DNA of 64,000 nucleotides from Streptomyces sp. JJ36 (GTDB lineage Bacteria; Actinomycetota; Actinomycetes; Streptomycetales; Streptomycetaceae): positions 1-64,000 of the forward strand of contig NZ_JACYHE010000022.1 in the NCBI RefSeq assembly GCF_021696945.1, given 5' to 3'. The position numbers and the translations under genes are program-made. Below the pieces are notes generated by a model. It was not told where the DNA came from, ran no database searches, and worked only from the letters and a program-made list of their open reading frames with translations. The stretch's first letter is position 1; each line of letters opens with the position of its first letter. Positions 16,840-25,936 of this stretch are shown here, one piece after another.

Positions 16840-18279
16840 ATGCGCAAGGCGCTCAGAGGGCTGTTGTCACTCGTGGTGCTGATAGGCACCATCGGTGCCG
16901 GCAGCGCGTCGGCAGGTGCCGCCACCGCGGCCGGGACCGGCGACGGCAGGGACGGCGGCAGGGACATCGAGGACCGCCTGCGGGCGATACCCGGCATGAC
17001 CCTGGTCGAGGAGAAGCCGGTCGACGGCTACCGCTTCTTCCTGCTCACCTACGAACAGCCGGTCGACCACCGTGACCCGGATGCCGGAACGTTCCAGCAG
17101 CGGATCTCCATCCTGCACAAGGACGAGGACCGCCCCACCGTCTTCTACACCTCCGGTTACCACCTCAGCACCCAGCCCCGGCGCAGCGAACCCACGCAGA
17201 TCGTCGACGGCAACCAGGTGTCGATGGAGTACCGCTTCTTCACCCCGTCCCGGCCCGACCCCGCGGACTGGAGCAAGCTCGACATCTGGCAGGCCGCCAG
17301 CGACCAGCACCGCGTCCACCGGGCACTGGAGGACGTCTACGACGAGAACTGGGTGTCCACCGGCGGCAGCAAGGGCGGCATGACCGCCACCTACTACCGG
17401 CGCTTCTACCCGCGGGACATGGACGGCACCGTCGCCTATGTCGCGCCGAACAACGTCAACGACCGGCGGGACGGCGCCTACGACGTCTTCTTCGAGCAGG
17501 TCGGCACCGCCGAGTGCCGCGCCCGGCTCGACGCGGTGCAGCGCGAGGCGCTGGTGCGCCGCGAGGAGATGGTGGCGCGCTACGCCGCATGGGCGGAGGA
17601 GCAGGGCTACACCTTCGACCTCGTCGGGGACGCGGACCGCGCCTACGAGGTCGCCGTCCTCGACCTGGTGTGGGCCTTCTGGCAGTACCACCTGGAATCG
17701 GAGTGCGGCGAGGTGCCCGCCGCCGACGCGCCGACCGACGAGATCTACGCCTTCGTCGACCGGATCTCCGGCTTCGCCTTCTACACCGACCAGGGCATGA
17801 CCCCGTACGTGCCGTACTTCTACCAGGCCGGCACCCAGCTCGGGCAGCCCGACGTACGCAACCCGCACCTGGACGGCCTGCTCCGCTACCCGGGCATCAA
17901 CACCCCGCGCACCTTCGTGCCGCGGGACATCCCGATGGAGTTCGACCGGCGCGCCATGCGCGACATCGACCGCTGGGTCCGTCAGCGGTCCGACGAGATG
18001 CTCTTCGTGTACGGCGAGAACGATCCCTGGGGCGCCGAACCGTTCCGCGTCGGCCGGCACAACCACGACAGCCACGTCTTCACCGCCCCGGGTGCCAACC
18101 ACGGCGCCGGGATCGCCGACCTGCGCGAGCGGGACCGGCGCAAGGCCACCCGGGAACTGCTCGACTGGGCGGACGCCGACGACACCCGCCGCACCGCGGA
18201 GTCCGCGCCGCAGCGGCTGACCGCTCCGGACAAGCGGCTGGACCGGCCGGAACCCATGAAGCCGGCCCTCCGCCCGTGA
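16840..18279 (+). CDS. Secreted S37-family (PS-10) aminopeptidase
   Basis: 479 residues. Extracellular serine peptidase of the Streptomyces S37 family, which removes short peptides from N-termini. The first ~30 residues form a signal peptide (MRKALRG, hydrophobic LLSLVVLIGTIGAG, then SASA). The nucleophile is Ser177 in TGGSKGGMTA. The probable catalytic acid is in VYGENDPWG and the His in PGANHGAG. The tail is charged and low in complexity. The ATG at 16840 is preceded by GGGGAGGGCGT; a GTG 21 bases earlier is in frame but less likely. GATAGGTT near 16796 could be a -10 region. Confidence 0.87.
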   Translation: MRKALRGLLSLVVLIGTIGAGSASAGAATAAGTGDGRDGGRDIEDRLRAIPGMTLVEEKPVDGYRFFLLTYEQPVDHRDPDAGTFQQRISILHKDEDRPTVFYTSGYHLSTQPRRSEPTQIVDGNQVSMEYRFFTPSRPDPADWSKLDIWQAASDQHRVHRALEDVYDENWVSTGGSKGGMTATYYRRFYPRDMDGTVAYVAPNNVNDRRDGAYDVFFEQVGTAECRARLDAVQREALVRREEMVARYAAWAEEQGYTFDLVGDADRAYEVAVLDLVWAFWQYHLESECGEVPAADAPTDEIYAFVDRISGFAFYTDQGMTPYVPYFYQAGTQLGQPDVRNPHLDGLLRYPGINTPRTFVPRDIPMEFDRRAMRDIDRWVRQRSDEMLFVYGENDPWGAEPFRVGRHNHDSHVFTAPGANHGAGIADLRERDRRKATRELLDWADADDTRRTAESAPQRLTAPDKRLDRPEPMKPALRP

Positions 18280-18321
18280 TGCCGGGTGCTCGCGTGTGAT
18301 CCCGTGAACCGGTGACCCGCG

Positions 18322-18353
18322 CCCCGCCGCCCGGCAGGTACCGGGCGGCGGGG
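18322..18353 (+). terminator. Strong hairpin after the S37 peptidase
   Basis: A perfect 13-bp stem (CCCCGCCGCCCGG and its complement) with a 6-base loop CAGGTA, 43 bases after the stop codon. Confidence 0.75.
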
Positions 18354-18541
18354 ACCGGCAAGCCCCACCGTGCCCGCCCCGACACCCGCGTGGCGGGCAC
18401 GGCCGTGTCGGGCCGGTGCCGCCGCGGGGCGGCGGAGGGCCGGTTTCCGCCGGGCCCGGGGCCGGTTCTCGTCGTGCCCGGAGTCCGGCGCCGTGTCTAT
18501 CGTGTCGCCGCCACGTGACCGTTCACGAGGGGGGACTTCAC

Positions 18542-19930
18542 ATGACCGGCACGAGATCCGGCTTACCCGCACGCCGTCTGCGCCGCCGCGCACTGGCGGT
18601 CCTGCTCGCGCTGCTCGCCGCCGTGGTGCCGCACGCCGTCACGGCGCCGGCCGCCTCGGCGGCCGCCCAGGCGGAGCCCGACTTCTCCGGGGACCCGGTG
18701 CACTACTGGAACCAGGTGCTGCTGGACGTCTTCCGCCGGCAGGACGGCGGCGCGGCCGCGCCCGGCCCGCTCTCCCGGGCGGCGGCGATGATGCACCTGG
18801 CCGTCTACGACGCGGAGAGCGCCTACCGGAACTCCTGGCACACCCTGAGCTACGAGCCGTACCTGGCGGCCCCGGCGTACTCCGGCCCGCCGCTGCAGGA
18901 GGGTCCGCACGAGGAGGAACGCGTCATCGGCTTCACGGCGCGACGGGTGCTCGTGGAGCTGTTCGAGGACGACGCGGCCTACATCAACCAGCGGTTCGAG
19001 GACCGGTTCGGGGCCCCGTGGGACGCGTTCGACATCCTCAAGCCCCTGGTGGCCGATCCCACCGCGGAGCGCATCCTGGCCGAGCGGGACGCCGACGGAT
19101 CGGAGGCGCCCGGAGGCTACACCCCGGACGGCGTGCCCGGCTCCTGGGCGCCGACCGGCGAAGAGCACTGCCAGGTGGCCGGGGACGCGGTGACGCCCCG
19201 CTGGGGCGACGTCACCCCGTTCGCGCTGGAACGCGGCGACCAGTTCCGGCCACCGACACCCGGGGTGTACCACGACTACCCGACGCTGCTGTCCAGCGCG
19301 GCCTACCGGGCGCAGCGGGACGAGGTGCACCGGCTGGGCGGCCGTGACTCCGCGGACCGGACGACGGACCAGACGGCGGCCGCCTGGTTCTGGGCCAACG
19401 ACGCGGACGGCACGTACAAGCCGCCGGGGCAGCTCCTGGAGACGACCGCGACGGTGTCCCGGGACCGCGGTCTGTCCACCTACGAGAACGCCCGCCTGTT
19501 CGCGCTGGTCTCCATGGCGCTGGCGGACGCCGCCATCGCGAGCTGGGACGTGAAGTACGGCACCGCGATCGACCTGTGGCGGCCCCAGCAGGCGATCCAC
19601 GCCGAGCTCGGGGACACGTCCTGGACCCCGCTCGGCCCCAACCCCTGCTTCCCGGCCTGGGCCTCCGGCCACGCCACGTTCGCCGGCGCCTGGGCGGGGA
19701 CGATGCAGCGGGTCCTCGGCACGGACGGGATCGCCTTCACCGTCCGCACGGACGACCCGAACAGCCCGGTCGCCACCCGCCGCTTCACCAGCTTCTCCGC
19801 CGCCGCGGAGGAGGACGCGCTGAGCCGGCTCTACCTGGGCGTCCACTACCGCTGGGACGCGGACGACGGCCTGGCGCTCGGCGACGACGTCGCCGGCCAT
19901 GTCGTCGGCACAAGGCTCGGGCGGCTCTGA
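18542..19930 (+). CDS. Secreted vanadium haloperoxidase / PAP2-family protein
   Basis: 462 residues. A signal peptide (RRRALAVLLALLAAVVPHAV then APAASAAA) predicts export. The C-terminal half has the vanadate/phosphate site of the family: DLWRPQQAIH with the Arg-Pro pair, PAWASGHATFAGA with Ser-Gly-His, and SRLYLGVHYRWDADDG, matching SRx5Hx3D. It could oxidise halides with peroxide or act as an acid phosphatase; the motifs do not separate these. The ATG at 18542 follows GAGGGGGGA. It is flanked by strong hairpins on both sides, so it is a single-gene unit. Confidence 0.85.
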   Translation: MTGTRSGLPARRLRRRALAVLLALLAAVVPHAVTAPAASAAAQAEPDFSGDPVHYWNQVLLDVFRRQDGGAAAPGPLSRAAAMMHLAVYDAESAYRNSWHTLSYEPYLAAPAYSGPPLQEGPHEEERVIGFTARRVLVELFEDDAAYINQRFEDRFGAPWDAFDILKPLVADPTAERILAERDADGSEAPGGYTPDGVPGSWAPTGEEHCQVAGDAVTPRWGDVTPFALERGDQFRPPTPGVYHDYPTLLSSAAYRAQRDEVHRLGGRDSADRTTDQTAAAWFWANDADGTYKPPGQLLETTATVSRDRGLSTYENARLFALVSMALADAAIASWDVKYGTAIDLWRPQQAIHAELGDTSWTPLGPNPCFPAWASGHATFAGAWAGTMQRVLGTDGIAFTVRTDDPNSPVATRRFTSFSAAAEEDALSRLYLGVHYRWDADDGLALGDDVAGHVVGTRLGRL

Positions 19931-19970
19931 CCGGCGTCCGGCCTGCCGCCCGCCCCTGACGCCCCGCCAC

Positions 19971-20011
19971 GGAACCCGCCGCGCCGGCGACCAGCCGGCA
20001 CGGCGGGTTCC
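19971..20011. terminator. Composite hairpin between convergent genes
   Basis: Outer arms GGAACCCGCCG/CGGCGGGTTCC pair perfectly over 11 bp. Inside them GCCGGC/GCCGGC pairs around GACCA. The structure lies between the haloperoxidase and the isomerase genes and should stop transcription from both sides. Confidence 0.75.
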
Positions 20012-20056
20012 GCCGGTCTGCCGCCGTGCACGGTTGCCCGGCACGGCGGCCCCTGC

Positions 20057-20854
20057 TCAGGCCGCGGCGGTCAGGAGGCGCAGCAGGTGGTCGCGGACGG
20101 CCGGGAGCGCCGCGGGGAGTTCCGGCACCTCCGGGTACCAGCGCTTCTCGTACTCCCAGCAGAGCCAGCCGTCCCAGTTCGCCCGGGAGAGCACCTCGAC
20201 CACCTCGGCCAGCGGCAGCACCCCTTCGCCGGGCACCAGCGGGGTGGTGTCCTCGGCCGAGCCGATGTCCTTCACCTGGACGTAGCCCAGGTACGGGGCG
20301 AGCAGCCGGTGGCTCTCCTCCGGGTCCTCGCCGCCCCGCCAGGTGTGCATCACGTCCCAGAGCGCGCCGGTCGCGGTGTGGTTCACCCGGGTCAGCACCC
20401 GGGCGGCCGCGGCGCCGGTGCCGTGCGAGTCGTGGGTCTCCAGCAGCAGCCGCACGCCTAGGCCGGCGGCGGCCGGGGCGAGGGCCGACAGCCGGCGGAC
20501 GGCGGTGGCGTCGGCCTCCGCGGGGTCCGCGTCCCCGCCCCCGGGGAACACCCGGACGTACCCCGCGCCCAGGTCCCGCGCCAGCTCCAGCAGGGCCCGG
20601 ACCTCCGTCAGCACCGGCTCGTCCGCGCCGGGCTCCGCCACCCGGGCGTACCCGGCCACGGCGAGCACGTCGATCCCCGCGGCGGCGCACGCCCCGGCCA
20701 CCTCCGCACGTGCCGCCGGCGGCAGTCCCGGGTGGACGGGCTCCTCGGGATGGGCGCGGAGCTCCACGCCGTGGAAGCCGCTGCCGGCGGCGAGACGGAC
20801 CACGTCGGGCACGGGCAGCCCGGGGACGCCGAGCGTGGAGAAGGCGAGTCGCAT
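20057..20854 (-). CDS. Sugar phosphate isomerase/epimerase (TIM barrel)
   Basis: 265 residues, AP-endonuclease-2-like xylose-isomerase fold. MRLAFSTLGVPG begins the barrel, followed by FHGVELR, RLLLETHDSHGT with the metal-ligand Glu and His, GALWDVMHTW, YVQVKDIGS and WDGWLCWEYEKRWYP. The metal-site residues are intact, so it is probably active on a keto sugar or inositol derivative. ATG at 20852-20854. It lies downstream of rbsK but a terminator separates them, so it is likely transcribed alone from 20855-21056. Confidence 0.8.
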   Translation of the reverse strand: MRLAFSTLGVPGLPVPDVVRLAAGSGFHGVELRAHPEEPVHPGLPPAARAEVAGACAAAGIDVLAVAGYARVAEPGADEPVLTEVRALLELARDLGAGYVRVFPGGGDADPAEADATAVRRLSALAPAAAGLGVRLLLETHDSHGTGAAAARVLTRVNHTATGALWDVMHTWRGGEDPEESHRLLAPYLGYVQVKDIGSAEDTTPLVPGEGVLPLAEVVEVLSRANWDGWLCWEYEKRWYPEVPELPAALPAVRDHLLRLLTAAA

Positions 20855-21056
20855 GCGCTCAGCGGACCAGAGGGCGGCCCCGCCCGACAAGGCGTGTGCG
20901 GTCACCGGGGGGCGTGGGCTCCGCCGTACGGGTGAAGTCCGGCCGTTCCGCAGCCCTTCGCCGGAACGCAGCGCAACCTTTCCGCGACCCCGCGTGTCCC
21001 ACACCACGACGGGTCGTCCTCCGGGGGAGCGAGGGACGGCGGGTCGTCGGGGGGAC

Positions 21057-21084
21057 GGGGCCCGGTCCGCACGGACCGGGCCCC
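21057..21084 (-). terminator. Terminator of the ribose operon
   Basis: GGGGCCCGGTCCG and its perfect complement are separated by only two bases, giving about 12 usable pairs. It starts 3 bases beyond the rbsK stop codon in the direction of transcription. Confidence 0.75.
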
Positions 21085-21086
21085 GC

Positions 21087-22166
21087 TCAGCCCGGGGCGG
21101 GCGGCTCCGGCGGCAGCGCGCCGGGCCCGGGGAAGGAGTCCTGCGCCCCCGCCCGGGTGACCGCGGCCGCGCCCACCCGTACGGCGAAGCGCGTCGCCGT
21201 CTCCAGGGAGTCCCCGCGGCACAGCCGCCAGGCCAGCGCGCCGGTGAAGGCGTCGCCCGCGCCGGTGGTGTCCACGGCCGTCACCGCCGGGCTCGGCACC
21301 TGCCGCACCGGTCCGCCCCGCTCGGCCGCCAGCGCGCCGCGCGCGCCGAGGGTCACCACCACGCTGCGCGGTCCCAGCGCCAGCAGCGCCCGGACCCCCG
21401 CGACGGCTTCGGCCGGCCCCGTGGGGGCGGGCTCCGCCGCCGGTCCGCTGCCGGGCTCCGGGCCGGTGCCCGGCAGCGGGCGGTGTTCCGCCGCCCTCGC
21501 GTCCCCGGCACCGGCCTCGTGGCCGCCCGGCGGGCCGGGCGCGCCCTCCGCGCCGGGCGGGTTCTCCGCCCCGGCGGGGAGTTCCGCCAGCAGGCGGCGC
21601 GCCTCGTGCTCGTTGACCACCAGCGGGTCGCAGGCGGCCAGCACCTCCGCGGACAGCGGGGCGGGCGGGGAGGCGTTGAGCACCACCCGGGTGCCCGCCG
21701 CCACCGCCGTGCGGACGGCCGCGGTCACCGTCTCCGGCGGGATCTCGAGCTGGAGCGAGACCGCGCCGGCGGCGGCCAGCAGCGCGCCGGCGGCGGCCAC
21801 GTCCTCCGGCGACAGCCGGTGGTTGGCGCCTGGGGCGACCACGATGGTGTTGTCGCCCGTGCTGCCCACGGCGATCAGCGCCACCCCGGTGGGGGCGCCG
21901 CCGGTCCGCACCGCGCCGGTGTCGACCCCCGCGGTGGCGAGCGACTCCCGCAGCAGCCGCCCGTACGCGTCGTCGCCGACGCGGGCGAGCAGGCCCGTAC
22001 GGGCGCCGAGGCGGGCGGCGGCGACCGCCTGGTTGGCGCCCTTGCCGCCGGGGTGCACGGCGAGGTCCGAGCCGAGCACCGTCTCCCCGGGCGCGGGGTG
22101 GCGGTCCACGGCGGTCACCAGGTCGGCGTTGGCGGACCCCACGACCACGAGCTCAGGACCGGTCAA
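21087..22166 (-). CDS. rbsK: Ribokinase
   Basis: 359 residues. PfkB-family kinase that phosphorylates ribose at O5 after uptake. Signatures: VVVGSANADLV, HPGGKGANQAVAAARLGA, NEHEARRLL and the ATP/catalytic loop DTTGAGDAFTGALAWRL. A ~60-residue Pro/Gly/Glu-rich insertion after LLAELPAG makes it longer than usual (~300). It probably loops out, since the flanking motifs are intact. The likely start is TTG at 22164-22166 behind GGAGGGAGAAG; a GTG a few codons in is possible. Last gene of the rbs operon, after a spacer hairpin. Confidence 0.9.
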   Translation of the reverse strand: MTGPELVVVGSANADLVTAVDRHPAPGETVLGSDLAVHPGGKGANQAVAAARLGARTGLLARVGDDAYGRLLRESLATAGVDTGAVRTGGAPTGVALIAVGSTGDNTIVVAPGANHRLSPEDVAAAGALLAAAGAVSLQLEIPPETVTAAVRTAVAAGTRVVLNASPPAPLSAEVLAACDPLVVNEHEARRLLAELPAGAENPPGAEGAPGPPGGHEAGAGDARAAEHRPLPGTGPEPGSGPAAEPAPTGPAEAVAGVRALLALGPRSVVVTLGARGALAAERGGPVRQVPSPAVTAVDTTGAGDAFTGALAWRLCRGDSLETATRFAVRVGAAAVTRAGAQDSFPGPGALPPEPPAPG

Positions 22167-22188
22167 CGGTCTGCTTCTCCCTCCGCTG

Positions 22189-22209
22189 GCCGGGCCCCTC
22201 GGGCCCGGC
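22189..22209 (-). promoter_or_regulatory. Intercistronic hairpin rbsB-rbsK
   Basis: GCCGGGCCC and GGGCCCGGC pair perfectly around CTC in the 102-base gap. Such hairpins after binding-protein genes often stabilise the upstream message or cut expression of the kinase; that role is inferred. Confidence 0.5.
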
Positions 22210-22268
22210 GGCTCCTTCGGAGGCCGCAGAGCCCTCGGGGACCTCGGATGGCCACCACCGGTGCCGGC

Positions 22269-23210
22269 TCAGAGGTAGTCCGCGACGTTCTCGTCGGTGA
22301 CGACCCGTACCGGGACCTTCAGGTTCTTCTCCACCTCGTTGTCGTTGACCGTCCGGACGGCGTTGCGCACCGCCATCCTGCCCAGCTCGTCCGGCTGCTG
22401 GGCGACGGTCGCGGCCATGGTGCCCTCCTGGACCGCCTTCAGCCCGTCGGGGGTGCCGTCGAATCCCACCACGGTGACGGTGGAACCGGCCTTGCTGCCC
22501 AGCGCCTTGACGGCGCCGAGCGCCATCTCGTCGTTCTCGGCGAAGACTCCGGTGACGCCCGGGTTGGACTGGAGCAGGTTGGTCATGACGTCCAGGCCCT
22601 TGGCGCGGTCGAAGTCGGCGGGCTGCTTGGCCACCACGTCGATGTCCGGGTACTCCGCGATGCCCTGGGCGAACCCCTTGCCGCGCTCGCGGGAGGCCGA
22701 GGTGCCGGCGATCCCCCGCAGCACCACCACCGTGCCCTTCCCGCCCATCTTCTCGGCCAGCACCCGGGCGGCCTCCTCGCCGCCCTGCACGTTGTCCGAG
22801 GCGACCGTGGTGGCCACCTCGGCGCCGTTCACCGCGCGGTCGGCGGCGATCACGGGGATGCCGGAGTTGCCCGCGGCCTTCACCGAGGGGCCGGCGGCGT
22901 CGGAGTCCACCGGGTTGATGACGATGGCGTCCATGTTCTGACTGGTGAAGTTCTGGAGCTGGTTGGCCTGCGTGGAGGCGTCGTTCTGCGCGTCGGTGAC
23001 CGTCAGGTCCACGTCGTGCGCCTTCGCCTCGGCTTCGGCTCCCTTCTTCAGCTCGACGAAGAAGGGGTTGTTGAGGGTCGATATGGACAGGCCCAGTTCG
23101 ACCTGCTGGTCCTCCTCGCCGGCGCCGCCCGAGCCGTCGCCGCAGGCGGCGGTGGTCAGGGCGAGCGCCGCGACGGCGGCGACCAGGGACGTTCTCTTCT
23201 TCACGCTCAT
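22269..23210 (-). CDS. rbsB: Ribose ABC transporter substrate-binding lipoprotein
   Basis: 313 residues. The lipoprotein signal is MSVKKRTSLVAAVAALALTT ending in the lipobox TAAC, so it is anchored outside the membrane. The mature part is a periplasmic-binding fold of the RbsB type: STLNNPFFVELKKGAE, DAQNDASTQANQLQNF, IVINPVDSDA, VIAADRAVNGAEV, GIAGTSASRERGKG, FAENDEMALGAVKAL and VVGFDGTPDG. ATG at 23208-23210. It precedes rbsK and follows rbsC by 67 bases. Confidence 0.92.
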   Translation of the reverse strand: MSVKKRTSLVAAVAALALTTAACGDGSGGAGEEDQQVELGLSISTLNNPFFVELKKGAEAEAKAHDVDLTVTDAQNDASTQANQLQNFTSQNMDAIVINPVDSDAAGPSVKAAGNSGIPVIAADRAVNGAEVATTVASDNVQGGEEAARVLAEKMGGKGTVVVLRGIAGTSASRERGKGFAQGIAEYPDIDVVAKQPADFDRAKGLDVMTNLLQSNPGVTGVFAENDEMALGAVKALGSKAGSTVTVVGFDGTPDGLKAVQEGTMAATVAQQPDELGRMAVRNAVRTVNDNEVEKNLKVPVRVVTDENVADYL

Positions 23211-23277
23211 TGCTGCGTTCCTCGGCAGTCGACGGCAGTTGAGAGAGCCACGTGCTACTCGGCGGTACACTCTGCGA

Positions 23278-24327
23278 TCATGTACGGCGACGGAGTGTAT
23301 CGAGGAGTGCCGCCAGTGCAATAACCGCGCCGATCACGACCTGCTGCCAGAACGCCGACACGTTCAGCAGGTTGAGCCCGTTGCGGAGCACCGCGAGGAT
23401 GAGGGCGCCGATCAGCGTGCCGGAGGCGCGGCCGACGCCCCCGGAGAGGCTGGCGCCGCCGATGACGCAGGCCGCGATGGCGTCCAGTTCGTAGCCGAAC
23501 GCCGCCTGCGGCTGCGCCGACACCAGCCGGGAGGCCAGCACGATGCCGGCGACGGCCGCGAAGAGGCCGGACAGCCCGTAGATGACGAGCTTCTGGCGCG
23601 GCACGCGGATGCCGGAGAGCCGTGCCGCCTCCTCGTTTCCGCCGATGGCGTACATCGCGCGGCCGCTGTAGGTGCGGTTGAGGACGATCGCGGCGACGAC
23701 GCTCAGGCCCACCATCACCAGGACGGGCACCGGCAGCCGGCCGCCGATGTTCCGGCCCAGCACGCCCAGCGCGTCGGGGAAGGCGATCGGGCTGCCCTGC
23801 GAGACCACCAGCCCGAGCCCGCGGGCGACGGAGAGCATGGCGAGGGTCGCGATGAACGGCGGCAGCTTCCCGTACGCCACCAGCAGGCCGTTGACGCCGC
23901 CGCAGGCGGCGCCGGTGACCAGCGCCAGCACCACCGCCAGCCACACCGGCAGGCCCTGCTCGGTCGCGGTCCACGCCAGCACCATCGCGGACAGCGCGGC
24001 GACCGACCCGACCGACAGGTCGATCCCGGCGGAGACGATCACGAAGGTGACGCCGAAGGCCAGGATGGCGACCACGGCGGCCTGCACACCGACGTTCAGC
24101 AGGTTCCGGGTGCTGAGGAAGTCCGGGGAGAGCAGCGACATCGCCGCCACCAGTGCCACCAGCGCGCCGAGCGCGCCGTTCTCCCGGAAGAGCCGCAGCA
24201 GCGCCCGGCCCGGGCCGCCGGGGAGGAGGGCGCCGGGCCCGCCGCCGGATCCGCCCGGCCCGCTCTTCCCGGCGCCGTCCGGCCCGCGCCCGTCCCCGGG
24301 CCGGTCGCTGTCCAGTTCAGTGGCCAC
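23278..24327 (-). CDS. rbsC: Ribose ABC transporter permease
   Basis: 349 residues. Inner-membrane permease of the BPD_transp_2 type with about 8-10 hydrophobic helices. Signatures are FVIVSAGIDLSVGS, LPPFIATLAMLSVARG, YAIGGNEEAARLSGI and AACVIGGASLSGGVG. A ~45-residue Gly/Pro-rich cytoplasmic lead precedes the first helix. I chose the GTG at 24325-24327, preceded by GGGGAGG at 6 bases and overlapping the end of rbsA by 11 bases; an ATG at 24342 is the alternative. Confidence 0.9.
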   Translation of the reverse strand: MATELDSDRPGDGRGPDGAGKSGPGGSGGGPGALLPGGPGRALLRLFRENGALGALVALVAAMSLLSPDFLSTRNLLNVGVQAAVVAILAFGVTFVIVSAGIDLSVGSVAALSAMVLAWTATEQGLPVWLAVVLALVTGAACGGVNGLLVAYGKLPPFIATLAMLSVARGLGLVVSQGSPIAFPDALGVLGRNIGGRLPVPVLVMVGLSVVAAIVLNRTYSGRAMYAIGGNEEAARLSGIRVPRQKLVIYGLSGLFAAVAGIVLASRLVSAQPQAAFGYELDAIAACVIGGASLSGGVGRASGTLIGALILAVLRNGLNLLNVSAFWQQVVIGAVIALAALLDTLRRRT

Positions 24328-25936
24328 CAGGGCCCTCCCCATCCGCCGGCCCCTCGGCCGGCCCCGCTGTCGGCTCGGTCTCGGTCGCGGTCGCGGTGCC
24401 GACCGCCAGCTCCAGCACGGCGTCCTGGGTGGCCTCCGCGGCGCTCAGTTCGCCGGCGATCCGCCCCTGCGCCATGACCAGGATGCGGTCGCTCATGCCC
24501 AGCACCTCGGGCATGTCGCTGGAAATCATCAGCACCGCGTGCCCGGACGCGGTCAGCTCGTTGACCAGCCGGTAGATCTCCACCTTGGCGCCCACGTCCA
24601 CGCCCCGGGTCGGCTCGTCGAGGATGAGCACCCGGCTCTGCGCGAGCAGCCACTTCCCGATGGCCACCTTCTGCTGGTTGCCGCCGGAGAGTGTGCGGGC
24701 GGGCTGGTCCAGCCCGGCCATGCGCACCCGCAGCCGGCGGGCCATACGGTCCGCGGCGCGCCGCTGGCCGGCCCGGTCGACCAGCCCGGCCCGGGTGGCG
24801 GCGCGCAGCGTGACCAGCCCCAGGTTCTCCGCCACCGAGGCGTCCAGCAGCAGGCCCTGCGCCTTGCGGTCCTCCGGGACAAACCCGATGCCCGCGGCCA
24901 TCGCGGCGGTCACGTCGTGCCGGGGGAGCGGGCGGCCCTGGGACTCCACGCGGCCGCTGTCGTACGGGTCCGCGCCGAACACCGCACGCGCCACCTCGGT
25001 GCGGCCCGCGCCCACCAGGCCCGCCAGCGAGACCACCTCGCCCGCGTGCACCTCGAAGCCGACGTCCGTGAACCGCCCGGCGCGGCTGAGCCCGGACACC
25101 CGCAGCAGCGGTGTGGCGTCCCGGCGCACCGGCCCGCGGGCGCGCGGGTACTGGTCCTCGATGCTGCGGCCCACCATGAGCCGCACCAGGTCGTCCCGGG
25201 GGGTGCCGGCCGGCACCCGGGCGATGCTGCGCCCGTCCCGGAGCACCGTCACCCGGTCGCCGAGCGCGGCGACCTCCTCCAGCTTGTGGGTGATGAAGAC
25301 GACGCCCGTGCCCTCGTCGCGGAGCCGCCGCACCAGGGTGAAGAGACGTTCCACCTCACCGGCGGTGAGCACCGCGGTCGGCTCGTCCATCACCAGCACC
25401 CGGGCGTGGACGCTCAGCGCCTTGGCGATCTCCACCATCTGGAGCCGGGCGACGCCCAGCCGGCGCAGCCGGGCCCGCGGGTCCACGTCCACGCCCACCC
25501 GCTCCAGCAGGGCGGCCGCCTCGGCGTACATCCGGGCCCGGTCGATGAGGCCGAACCGCCGCGGCTGGCGGCCGAGGAAGATGTTCTCGGCGACGGTGAG
25601 GTCCGGCACCAGGTTGAACTCCTGGTGGATGGTGGCGATCCCGAGCCGCTCGGCGTCCTGCGCGGTGTGCAGGCGTACGGGCCTGCCGTCCAGCAGGACG
25701 CGCCCGCGGTCCGGCCGGTGCGCCCCGGCGAGCAGCTTGATGAGGGTGCTCTTGCCGGCGCCGTTCTCGCCGAGCAGCACGTGCACCTCGCCGGCGCGGA
25801 CCTCGAAGTCGACGCCGTCCAGCGCGACCACGCCGGGGAAGGACTTGCCGACGCCCTCGGTGCGCAGCAGCGGTGGTCCGGAGGCGCCGGCGGACGTGTC
25901 GCCGGGTGCGGGCGGTGGCCGGTCGGTGGTGCTCAA
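24317..25936 (-). CDS. rbsA: Ribose ABC transporter ATPase (two NBDs)
   Basis: 539 residues, two nucleotide-binding domains in one chain as in RbsA/MglA. NBD1 has [14 protein letters not shown] (about 56-69), IHQEFNLVPDLTVAENIFLG and VLVMDEPTAVL. NBD2 has the degenerate Walker A SLAGLVGAGRTE usual in this family, VPEDRKAQGL, TLSGGNQQKVAIGKWL and LILDEPTRGVDVGAK. The start is TTG at 25934-25936; it overlaps the regulator's stop as TTGA and has GAAGGGGA upstream, so translation is coupled to the LacI gene. Confidence 0.92.
   Translation of the reverse strand: MSTTDRPPPAPGDTSAGASGPPLLRTEGVGKSFPGVVALDGVDFEVRAGEVHVLLGENGAGKSTLIKLLAGAHRPDRGRVLLDGRPVRLHTAQDAERLGIATIHQEFNLVPDLTVAENIFLGRQPRRFGLIDRARMYAEAAALLERVGVDVDPRARLRRLGVARLQMVEIAKALSVHARVLVMDEPTAVLTAGEVERLFTLVRRLRDEGTGVVFITHKLEEVAALGDRVTVLRDGRSIARVPAGTPRDDLVRLMVGRSIEDQYPRARGPVRRDATPLLRVSGLSRAGRFTDVGFEVHAGEVVSLAGLVGAGRTEVARAVFGADPYDSGRVESQGRPLPRHDVTAAMAAGIGFVPEDRKAQGLLLDASVAENLGLVTLRAATRAGLVDRAGQRRAADRMARRLRVRMAGLDQPARTLSGGNQQKVAIGKWLLAQSRVLILDEPTRGVDVGAKVEIYRLVNELTASGHAVLMISSDMPEVLGMSDRILVMAQGRIAGELSAAEATQDAVLELAVGTATATETEPTAGPAEGPADGEGPGGH

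Noticed and set aside
20855..21056. A small gene between the isomerase and rbsK
   Set aside because: The short frames lack ribosome sites and family sequence. The interval is better explained as the isomerase promoter region ahead of the rbs terminator.
20343..23324. A 993-codon plus-strand frame opposite the ribose operon
   Set aside because: The minus strand shows ribokinase and lipoprotein motifs and ribosome sites. The plus frame shows none.
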